Below, piece after piece: positions 1 through 4,366 of a stretch of DNA of 6,850 nucleotides. The notes below the pieces were generated by a model that searched no databases, was not told where the DNA came from, and was given only the letters and a program-made list of their open reading frames with translations. Within the stretch, counting starts at the first letter, position 1. Each line of letters opens with the position of its first letter. Origin of the DNA: Candidatus Woesebacteria bacterium GW2011_GWA1_41_7. Lineage in GTDB: Bacteria; Patescibacteriota; Microgenomatia; UBA8517. The position numbers and the translations under genes were made by a program. Where the stretch lies: NCBI GenBank assembly GCA_000997405.1, contig LCBU01000053.1, positions 1 through 6,850 of the forward strand, given 5' to 3'.

Positions 1-1
1 T

Positions 2-427
2 GACCTGGCCGCCCATCCGAATAAATGCATATTCGCGTATTGGCATGAACCATACTTTACAAGCCCAACGTCCAGTCATCCTGCAGATTTGGATACTCGT
101 CCGTGGCTAGACGCATTGCTGGCTGCGCACGCAGACATTCTGACTGCCGGGCACCAGAATGGAAATTTTGAAGCATTCTATCCCCAGAACGCTTCCAACG
201 TGAGAGATGACATAAACGGTATCCAAGCATTTGTGGCTGCCACAGGCGGACAAAGTCCGTATTCATTTACAGGAATAGGCCCCAACCTTATTTCAAGGAG
301 CAGTGGGGCATATGGACCGCTTGTATTTAATCTTAACGATAACGGTACATATACTTGGCAGTTTATAAAAGTAACCGGCCCCGGAATTGCACCATCTCCC
401 TCATCCGGTTCGGGAGTTTGTCGATAG
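2..427 (+). CDS. Metallophosphoesterase, C-terminal part (5' truncated by window edge)
   Basis: The frame is open from the first bases to TAG at 425-427, about 141 codons, and the gene begins outside the window. The opening residues contain AYWHEPYF, which matches the metal-binding Trp-His-x-Pro segment of calcineurin-like (purple acid phosphatase-type) metallophosphoesterases. A block beginning HADILTAGHQNGNFEAFYPQ then corresponds to the family's usual GHDHxYERFxPQ motif. The end also fits the family: GIQAFVAATGG, a Tyr-Gly-x-Leu strand, YTWQFIKV and a Gly/Ser-rich tail ending GVCR. Family members are usually secreted phosphohydrolases using two metal ions. The second His of GHxH is replaced (GHQN), so one metal ligand may be missing or supplied by Asn. 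The N-terminal metal motifs and any signal peptide are not visible. The family call is fairly secure, but activity and substrate are unknown. Confidence 0.75.
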   Translation, partial: DLAAHPNKCIFAYWHEPYFTSPTSSHPADLDTRPWLDALLAAHADILTAGHQNGNFEAFYPQNASNVRDDINGIQAFVAATGGQSPYSFTGIGPNLISRSSGAYGPLVFNLNDNGTYTWQFIKVTGPGIAPSPSSGSGVCR

Positions 428-492
428 TAATTATTTTTTGAAGGGTGTGAAAAAGTCCACGGTAGACAAACCCCTTAACTATTAATAAGTTA

Positions 493-950
493 TTACTTTT
501 GATACCTCCTGTAATCATAACCATAAAGGCTTACGAGAACCTCCTCACTATCTATTTGAGTCAATAGTTCTATGCTCTGACCGGCTAGTCGGGTAATTAT
601 CTCTCTAGTAAGGCTTTCTGGGTTTTTCAATAAGCAAGTTATGATATAAGAATTATCGTCACCCGCTATTCTATTGCATGAAATTTTATTGCAATTCAGG
701 CACAGATGGGCAATCATTAATTCACCGTCAATTTTACGAGTTAATCCGATCGGTTCCATTCTAGCGCAACAAGAAGATCTTCTGTCTCCCGGAGTTTTGA
801 GATCTAAGTGTTTGGACCACAAACATAGCGGACAGTGGTTTCTGTGTTTAGTTCCTATCGAGGTATTGGAAATGATGGCGCGACAGGTCAGACATCTGAA
901 AGATGCCTGACTACGGCAAAATCTCGGTTACTATTATTCGATTTAAACAT
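493..950 (-). CDS. RNHCP-domain zinc-ribbon protein, N-terminal frameshift
   Basis: The main minus-strand frame is open from 927 to the TAA at 493-495. It reads FRCLTC, then HRNHCPLCLWSKH, then PGDRRSSC, MEPIGL, and a second Cys pair CLNC followed by NRIAGDD. This is the RNHCP domain, named for its Arg-Asn-His-Cys-Pro motif, a small double zinc-knuckle fold of unknown function common in compact bacterial genomes. A C-terminal extension of about 50 residues follows. That frame has no ATG, GTG or TTG before the first Cys pair. The likely start is ATG at 950-948, preceded by an extended -10 TGTTATAAT eight bases upstream. It reads MFKSNNSNRDF in another frame and stops at 890-888. The two frames join only by a -1 shift between 927 and 891. 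Either the gene has an indel or the shift is programmed (see findings). It is divergent from the gene at 1035. Confidence 0.72.
887..911 (-). other. 11-bp hairpin inside the frame-change zone of the RNHCP gene
   Basis: Arms 887-897 and 901-911 flank a 3-base loop at 898-900. On the minus-strand transcript all 11 pairs form, one being G-U. On the plus strand that pair is an A-C mismatch. The hairpin starts six bases after a TTTT run (minus strand, 921-918), where the upstream ATG frame would have to slip by -1 to enter the zinc-ribbon frame. Confidence 0.55.
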
Positions 951-958
951 GCGCCTAT

Positions 959-968
959 ATTATAACAA
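959..968 (-). promoter_or_regulatory. Extended -10 promoter of the RNHCP gene
   Basis: The minus strand reads TTGTTATAAT: a perfect TATAAT (964-959) preceded by the TGn extension. Its last base lies eight bases before ATG 950-948, so transcription would start at or within two bases of the codon. No convincing -35 is visible at normal spacing. Confidence 0.6.
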
Positions 969-982
969 TTTTGTTCCCAATC

Positions 983-1000
983 TGCCACCAAAGGGTGGTA
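983..1000. repeat. Short inverted repeat between divergent promoters
   Basis: The arms GCCACC/GGTGG (core 985-989 and 994-998, extendable to 983 and 1000 with one G-T) flank the loop AAAG. The repeat sits between the two divergent -10 boxes of the genes starting at 950 (-) and 1035 (+). It could be an operator, or chance. Confidence 0.25.
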
Positions 1001-1013
1001 CGGTTTCGCAACT

Positions 1014-1022
1014 TGATATAAT
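1014..1022 (+). promoter_or_regulatory. Extended -10 promoter of the membrane-protein gene at 1035
   Basis: TGATATAAT is a perfect extended -10 (TATAAT at 1017-1022). Twelve bases separate it from ATG 1035, giving a predicted leader of only about five bases. There is no Shine-Dalgarno sequence between. Confidence 0.6.
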
Positions 1023-1034
1023 ATAGATAAGCAT

Positions 1035-1401
1035 ATGTTGAGGTATGTTGTGGTTTCTCTCTTCGGCGGACTACTTTTAGGTGTACTTGATGGGATTATT
1101 AATGCAAATCCGTACGCACAGAAACTTTTTGATGTCTATAAGCCCATATCTAAAACTTCTGTAAACATCATTCTGGGTTTTGGAATAGATATATTTTATG
1201 GTTTTGTAATGGCGGGACTATTTCTTTTGTTATATAAAAGCTTACCGGGCTCGACGGGGCTTGTTAAAGAGTGTTCTGATGCACGTTTTTTCCCAATTAA
1301 TGATGTTTAAGGTGCCATTAGGGACACTGGTTTATGTGTTTTTAACGGGACTTTTTGAAATGCTGGTTATTGGAATAATTTTCGGCTTGACTTTAAAATA
1401 A
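1035..1401 (+). pseudogene. Small multi-pass membrane protein, frameshifted near the middle
   Basis: The first frame from ATG 1035 gives two hydrophobic segments: residues 2-22, with GGLLLGVLDG, and about 47-69, ending FLLLYKSLPGSTGLVK. It then degenerates into a non-hydrophobic tail and stops at 1308-1310. The next frame carries the natural continuation from about 1270 to TAA 1399-1401: SVLMHVFSQLMMFKVPLGT, then a hydrophobic helix and FEMLVIGIIFGLTLK. Together they make a protein of roughly 120 residues with three or four membrane helices. The join after GLVK also looks too short for a full intervening helix, so I infer a small deletion that shifted the frame, not a one-base error. I recognise no named family and infer no function. 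The first 91 residues could still be made as a truncated peptide, because the promoter looks intact. Confidence 0.6.
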
Positions 1402-1450
1402 CGAGGCTGTGAGTATTTTCTTCATTCGTGTATAAAATCTTGGCAATGTT

Positions 1451-1459
1451 TGCTAATAT
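1451..1459 (+). promoter_or_regulatory. Extended -10 promoter of the flavodoxin gene
   Basis: TGCTAATAT has the TGn extension and a hexamer (1454-1459) keeping T1, A2 and T6 of TATAAT. Six bases separate it from ATG 1466, predicting a leaderless mRNA. No Shine-Dalgarno is present. Confidence 0.5.
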
Positions 1460-1465
1460 TTCTAT

Positions 1466-1924
1466 ATGTTAAGCATTGTTATTTATGATTCGCAGTTTGG
1501 TAATACGGAAAAAATAGCCCAAGCAATTGCAAACAGTATCCCTTCGGCAAAAGCTCTGCGGGTAGGCGAAACGGATCCGGAAGATTTAAAAGGGGTTGGT
1601 TTATTGATTATCGGCTCTCCGACTCAAGGGGGTAGGGCAACAGTTGCTTTGCAAGAATTCCTGGAAAGTATTCCTACGGGGACATTGACCAAGACCAAAG
1701 TTGCCGCTTTTGATACACGCTTTTCAGAAAAAAATTCCAATTTTCTTTTAAAACTGATTATTAGAACATTCGACTATGCTGCTCCAAAAATCGCAAAGAC
1801 CCTGGAAAGTAAGGGTGGAAAACTGATTATTCCACCTGAGGGGTTTATAGTGAGCGGCAAAGAAGGCCCTATGGCCGAGGGTGAACTGGAAAGAGCCAAG
1901 CTTTGGGGGAGTAAACTTTCCTGA
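1466..1924 (+). CDS. Flavodoxin-family protein
   Basis: This 152-residue protein has the short-chain flavodoxin layout. Strand 1 and the phosphate-binding loop read YDSQFGNTEKIA (residues 7-18), with Ser9 to Thr14 as the FMN-phosphate loop. The 50s loop is GSPTQGGRATVALQEF (50-65), and the 80s-90s loop DTRFSEKN (83-90) would cap the isoalloxazine. The C-terminal strand and helix are GFIVSGKEGP (126-135) and ELERAK. Flavodoxins bind FMN and carry electrons between cytosolic partners. No partner reductase is nearby, so the pathway is unknown. The DTR loop and the GFxVxGKEGP end suggest the flavodoxin subgroup with a protein-interaction or stress role, not nitrogenase-type flavodoxin. The start is supported by the extended -10 six bases upstream. 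Relics of a diverged paralogue lie at 4072-4222. Confidence 0.85.
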   Translation: MLSIVIYDSQFGNTEKIAQAIANSIPSAKALRVGETDPEDLKGVGLLIIGSPTQGGRATVALQEFLESIPTGTLTKTKVAAFDTRFSEKNSNFLLKLIIRTFDYAAPKIAKTLESKGGKLIIPPEGFIVSGKEGPMAEGELERAKLWGSKLS

Positions 1925-1960
1925 GATTGTAATAATATTTTCTTTATTGTAAATTTAATT

Positions 1961-2599
1961 ATGAGGCAAAAAGGTTTCGTGCCGATTTTGATAGTTATAA
2001 TTCTTGCTTTAGCAGGAATCGGAGGCGCTTATTATTTCGGTATGATGGAGGGAAATTCTTTGCCCGTGACTATTCAAACACCTTCTCCTGTTGCCACCAG
2101 TACTCCAAATGCTACTCCCACATCAAAGATTTCCATTCCTATACCTACCGTTAAACCCACTTCCACACCCACCGCAACACCTGTTGTAAGGTCTTTTGAA
2201 GAAGAGGAGATGTCGATGAGAAAAACCTTGGCGGGTTTTGAAATGTATATTGGTGCAAAAAACACGGCAGGAGCGCTTAGTTTCTTTACTCCGGCCCAAA
2301 CTAGCTCAGCCAAGGCAAAGTATGAAAGTATACGAACGAAAAATTTGTCTTTTGGCCTTCAGTCATGGCAATTTGTTGAAGATTCAAATTATAAATTGGC
2401 AGTGGAAACAATAAACGGGGGATACAGGGTCCGCGTATATGAATGCAGAACCGACGGCACGTGTCCCGTATTATTCTTTGAGCTGGTTAGAAACGATAGT
2501 GCAGAAAACCACTTTTCCGTCGACAGATACTACACAGCCAGTTATTCTTATCAGAACAATCTCGGGGAAGAGATTAAATATCAGGGATTCGGTTTATGA
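1961..2599 (+). CDS. Membrane-anchored extracytoplasmic protein with Pro/Thr stalk
   Basis: This 212-residue protein is not from a family I can name. It begins MRQKGFVPILIVIILALAG, a short positive head and a single hydrophobic anchor (residues about 7-27) with the KGFxPI signature that I associate with secreted proteins of CPR genomes. A low-complexity stalk rich in Pro, Thr and Ser follows (about 40-75, with runs such as PTSTPTATP), then an acidic patch FEEEEMS. The globular domain occupies about 85-212 and contains a Cys pair (VYECRTDGTC) that could form a disulphide outside the cell. The layout fits a protein tethered to the outer face of the membrane. It starts 36 bases after the flavodoxin stop with only a weak -10-like TAAATT at 1950-1955 and no Shine-Dalgarno, so it may be co-transcribed. 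Low-complexity Pro/Thr/Ser linkers also occur in the neighbouring cupredoxin. Confidence 0.75.
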   Translation: MRQKGFVPILIVIILALAGIGGAYYFGMMEGNSLPVTIQTPSPVATSTPNATPTSKISIPIPTVKPTSTPTATPVVRSFEEEEMSMRKTLAGFEMYIGAKNTAGALSFFTPAQTSSAKAKYESIRTKNLSFGLQSWQFVEDSNYKLAVETINGGYRVRVYECRTDGTCPVLFFELVRNDSAENHFSVDRYYTASYSYQNNLGEEIKYQGFGL

Positions 2600-2716
2600 C
2601 AGCGTTCAAGAAAACTGTGAGCGTGAGCTCACAGATGAATTAGACGCTGACGGACATCCTCTGGAACAGAAAGGAAACCTCGACCGTAAGGTCTGCGAAA
2701 GTAATGCGCTTAACCC
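2600..2716 (+). other. Gap between convergent genes with an unexplained open frame
   Basis: The stop of the gene at 1961 and the stop of the minus-strand cupredoxin face each other across 117 bases. One plus frame stays open through the whole gap. It reads a hydrophilic sequence rich in Asp/Glu with two Cys (DSVQENCERELTDELDADG and later RKVCESNALNPYS). It has no nearby start codon, and beyond 2717 it is only the shadow of the cupredoxin. It may be a gene remnant. No Rho-independent terminator is visible; the palindrome GTGAGCTCAC (2620s) is not followed by a T run. Confidence 0.25.
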
Positions 2717-3121
2717 TTACTCAACTATAATTGTTCCCGACTGGTTTGAATTGAAGTGATTGTGATAATTGTAGGTGCCGGGTGTATCAAATGTAAGGTT
2801 AACGCTTTGCCCATCTGAAAATTCACCCAAGTTAAGTGGTTGATAACTGGTATGAACAGGATGGGGGTTGGAGTCCACAGTAGCCCGTACGCCACTTTTA
2901 TTTTCCCAAGTAACATTTTCTCCTGCCTTAATTGTTAATGATGCCGGCGAGAATCCGCTTTCCGAAAGAGTGACAACATTCACCTTTATTGCTGTTACTG
3001 CGCTTACGGGAGACGGAGTAGGTGAAGTTTGAGGCACAGTTTGGCGGTTTTTACTGAAAAGTAAAATTCCACCAGCCAATGCGATAACCGTAATTATTCC
3101 GACAATTAATTTATTTCTCAT
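2717..3121 (-). CDS. Membrane-anchored cupredoxin-fold protein lacking the type 1 copper Cys
   Basis: This 134-residue protein starts at ATG 3121-3119. Residues 5-22 form a signal anchor (LIVGIITVIALAGGILLF). A Ser/Thr/Pro linker follows (28-40), then a plastocyanin-like beta domain (about 46-134) with FSPASLTIKAGENVTWEN, NPHPVHTSY, DGQSVNLTFDTPGTYNYHNH and the closing strand GTIIVE. The domain should lie outside the membrane. Classical cupredoxins bind copper through His, Cys, His and Met. This protein has no Cys at all and no Met after the start, while His87, His90, His120 and His122 cluster at the expected site. I infer either a non-blue, all-His metal site (copper or zinc) or a structural role. 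It is divergent from the pterin dehydratase gene, with both -10 boxes in one shared palindrome. Confidence 0.8.
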   Translation of the reverse strand: MRNKLIVGIITVIALAGGILLFSKNRQTVPQTSPTPSPVSAVTAIKVNVVTLSESGFSPASLTIKAGENVTWENKSGVRATVDSNPHPVHTSYQPLNLGEFSDGQSVNLTFDTPGTYNYHNHFNSNQSGTIIVE

Positions 3122-3129
3122 GAAATATT

Positions 3130-3139
3130 ATTATATAAT
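3130..3139. promoter_or_regulatory. Shared palindromic divergent promoter (two overlapping TATAAT boxes)
   Basis: ATTATATAAT is a perfect 10-base palindrome holding a consensus -10 on each strand: 3134-3139 for the plus gene and 3135-3130 for the minus gene. The minus box lies eight bases before ATG 3121, giving a leaderless mRNA. The plus box lies twelve bases before ATG 3152. Only 30 bases separate the two start codons, so the polymerases should compete. Confidence 0.65.
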
Positions 3140-3151
3140 AGCAGTGCAATC

Positions 3152-3454
3152 ATGGACGAAGATTTAAAAATTTTATCGGCTGAAGAAGTCAAAAAAACAC
3201 TAATCGACTATCCCGGGTGGGAGTATCGTGATGACAAGATCACCAAAGAGTTCCAGTTTGAGAGTTTTGGTGAAGCTGTGGAGTTTATAAAGAAACTTGC
3301 CCCGTTTTGCGACAAGATAGACCACCACCCCGACGTGCATATTTATTACAAAAAAGTAGTTTTTGATCTACAGCGCTTCAGTGTCGGAGGAAAAGTAACA
3401 CAAAGAGATTTTAGAGTTGCTTCGGAAATTGAACGTATGTTTTCTTCCGAGTAA
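3152..3454 (+). CDS. Pterin-4a-carbinolamine dehydratase-like protein
   Basis: At 100 residues this is the normal full length for the PCD/DCoH family (4a-hydroxytetrahydrobiopterin dehydratase). That enzyme dehydrates the 4a-carbinolamine formed by aromatic amino-acid hydroxylases and lets the pterin be recycled. The family pattern is clear: an opening LSAEEVKKTL, PGWEYRDDKITKEFQF (21-36), the catalytic core DKIDHHPDV (54-62, with His58, His59 and Pro60) and LQRFSVGGKVTQRDF (73-87), then a helix ASEIERMF. One usually conserved His in the segment L-x-T-H-x-x-GG is Phe76 here, so activity may be reduced. No pterin-dependent hydroxylase is in the window. In organisms without hydroxylases this fold is thought to have other roles, such as in molybdopterin metabolism or as a moonlighting binding protein. 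The consensus -10 twelve bases upstream supports the start. Confidence 0.85.
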   Translation: MDEDLKILSAEEVKKTLIDYPGWEYRDDKITKEFQFESFGEAVEFIKKLAPFCDKIDHHPDVHIYYKKVVFDLQRFSVGGKVTQRDFRVASEIERMFSSE

Positions 3455-3497
3455 CTTAAGATTGACCCGTGCCCTTGTGTTTTCTTTATTAAATACC

Positions 3498-3503
3498 GAT
3501 AAT
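3498..3503 (+). promoter_or_regulatory. -10 box of the half-size AI-2E gene
   Basis: GATAAT matches five of six consensus bases and ends six bases before ATG 3510. This predicts a leaderless transcript and favours 3510 over any start further upstream in the same frame. Confidence 0.45.
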
Positions 3504-3509
3504 GATGTT

Positions 3510-4022
3510 ATGGCTAAAGTAAAAGTCAAAACCAAGAAAAAGATACCAGAACAATCTTTAGGTAAAAAGATTGTCAAAGTTTTGGTTAATTACTTCACAA
3601 CACAGTTTATTTTGATGATCATAGTCGGATTTGCGGCTTGGGGAATATTGGTTTGGTTTAAGGTCCAATACGCCATACTTTTGGCTATTCTTATAGCTAT
3701 TCTTTCAGTTATTCCTCATTTTGGAATGGCTTTGGGATCAATTACCGCTGCAATAGTGGCAATATTTGATAAAGTCGTTTTTGTAAATAATGCTCCCGCA
3801 ATCGTTGAAGGGATACTTCTTTTGCTTGCTCTTTTTGTTTTGAATAAAATAGTCGACTTTTTGTTGGCTCCGATATTTCTGGGAGCTGCCAATAAAGTTA
3901 ATCCACTTATTATTTTCTTTGCCGTAATTCTCGGCACTCTTACTTTTGGGCTTGTCGGGGCTATTTTAGCCGTTCCGGTCACTTTAGTTGCTATAACAGT
4001 TTGGCAACACTTCTATAAATAA
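3510..4022 (+). CDS. AI-2E (PerM) family transporter, half-length
   Basis: The frame is open from further upstream, but ATG 3510 is the natural start. It follows a -10 box by six bases and opens a Lys-rich cytoplasmic head (MAKVKVKTKKK). The upstream part overlaps the end of the pterin dehydratase gene. The 170-residue product matches only the C-terminal half of AI-2E/PerM exporters, which are normally about 350 residues. Visible are TM helices at about 32-50, 52-68, 74-88, 97-118 and 131-165. The family's conserved landmarks are there: SVIPHFGMALGSITA (66-80) in place of the usual E-x-I-P-x-x-G-P-x-x-G, LLAPIFLGAANKVNPLIIFF (118-137) and GLVGAILAVPV (147-157). The family includes export of AI-2 and Na+/H+ antiport. 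With the N-terminal half gone, this must work as an oligomer or have another role. The reading frame is clean, so it looks intact and not freshly truncated. Confidence 0.75.
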   Translation: MAKVKVKTKKKIPEQSLGKKIVKVLVNYFTTQFILMIIVGFAAWGILVWFKVQYAILLAILIAILSVIPHFGMALGSITAAIVAIFDKVVFVNNAPAIVEGILLLLALFVLNKIVDFLLAPIFLGAANKVNPLIIFFAVILGTLTFGLVGAILAVPVTLVAITVWQHFYK

Positions 4023-4031
4023 ATTATAAAT

Positions 4032-4080
4032 TTAGGAGACTTCAAACCAATCAATCGGAGTTTCGTCGTCAGGTTCACCA
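4032..4080 (-). pseudogene. C-terminal remnant of a second SET-domain gene
   Basis: On the minus strand from 4079 to the TAA at 4034-4032 the reading is GEPDDETPIDWFEVS, the last 15 residues of a SET-domain protein. It matches the end of the SET pseudogene at 4854-5127. At DNA level 4039-4080 equals 4864-4905 in 41 of 42 bases, but each copy has its own stop codon context (WFEVS versus WFEVKK). Nothing upstream of these codons survives, because the sequence switches directly to flavodoxin. Confidence 0.7.
4039..4080. repeat. Direct repeat, copy 1 (SET tail)
   Basis: These 42 bases are repeated at 4864-4905 in the same orientation with one mismatch (A at 4059, G at 4884). The repeat is 825 bases apart and flanks the remnant block and the zinc-ribbon gene, so it is a potential site for deletion by homologous recombination. 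Confidence 0.8.
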
Positions 4081-4222
4081 ACACAAGACGGTAGGCCAAC
4101 AGTCGCTATACAGCAATTTAGGGTTTATCGTTAAAGGAAAAGAAGGGCCTTTGTTTGATGGTGAATTGGAACGAGCCAAAAGATGTATTAAATATTTCAG
4201 AAAAACCTTTCAAACTTTTTGA
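4072..4222 (+). pseudogene. Collapsed second flavodoxin gene (two pieces)
   Basis: From 4072 the plus strand reads GSPTQDGRPTVAIQQF, matching GSPTQGGRATVALQEF (residues 50-65) of the flavodoxin at 1466-1924. At about 4120 it jumps, with a frame change, to GFIVKGKEGPLFDGELERAK, matching residues 126-145. It continues to a TGA at 4220-4222. About 60 codons between the two pieces and everything before residue 50 are missing. The second piece differs from the intact gene at four of 20 residues and at many third positions, so it came from a diverged paralogue and not a recent copy. The first nine bases, GGTTCACCA, are shared with the SET remnant and may mark the recombination junction. Confidence 0.75.
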
Positions 4223-4362
4223 ATGACATTGCGCTTGTGTTTATTGATGCGAATAGCCCGGCTCTTAAAAACGTGCCAGGTTTTACCCAGATTCATACAG
4301 GGAACCCTGAAGCTGAAAAAGAATCGGGTTTGGATATATTTTTGTATCAGCGATCTAAATAA
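4192..4362 (+). pseudogene. C-terminal fragment of an unrecognised protein
   Basis: An open frame from 4192 to TAA 4360-4362 overlaps the end of the flavodoxin relic. From about 4222 it reads like genuine protein: NDIALVFIDANSPALKNVPG, then FTQIHTGNPEAEKESGLDIF, ending YQRSK. There is no ATG or GTG at a sensible position; only TTG 4219 could start it, and no -10 box precedes that codon. The alternation of beta-type and loop segments ending in an aromatic/basic tail suggests the end of a larger domain. I cannot name the family. Given the debris on its left, I read it as a gene whose 5' part was lost in the same rearrangement. Confidence 0.4.
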
Positions 4363-4366
4363 AGAG

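Noticed and set aside
57..266. Minus-strand open frame opposite the metallophosphoesterase
   Set aside because: It is the shadow of a clearly recognisable plus-strand domain, with no family features of its own.
674..1026. Two overlapping plus-strand open frames opposite and beyond the RNHCP gene
   Set aside because: The minus strand holds a definite RNHCP domain. The plus frames lack domain features and a suitable promoter.
2074..2313. Minus-strand Val/Gly-rich frame
   Set aside because: It is an artefact of the Pro/Thr/Ser-rich stalk codons read in reverse.
2617..2632. Palindrome GTGAGCTCAC as a terminator between convergent genes
   Set aside because: It is only ten bases with no loop and no following T run. 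Such a short palindrome can easily occur by chance.
3417..3509. Longer start for the AI-2E-like gene at 3417
   Set aside because: The extra residues overlap the pterin dehydratase gene, do not resemble the family and lie upstream of the -10 box at 3498-3503.
4021..4366. Insertion sequence or other mobile element causing the rearranged block
   Set aside because: No transposase, terminal inverted repeats or target duplication is visible. The block is made only of pieces of ordinary genes.
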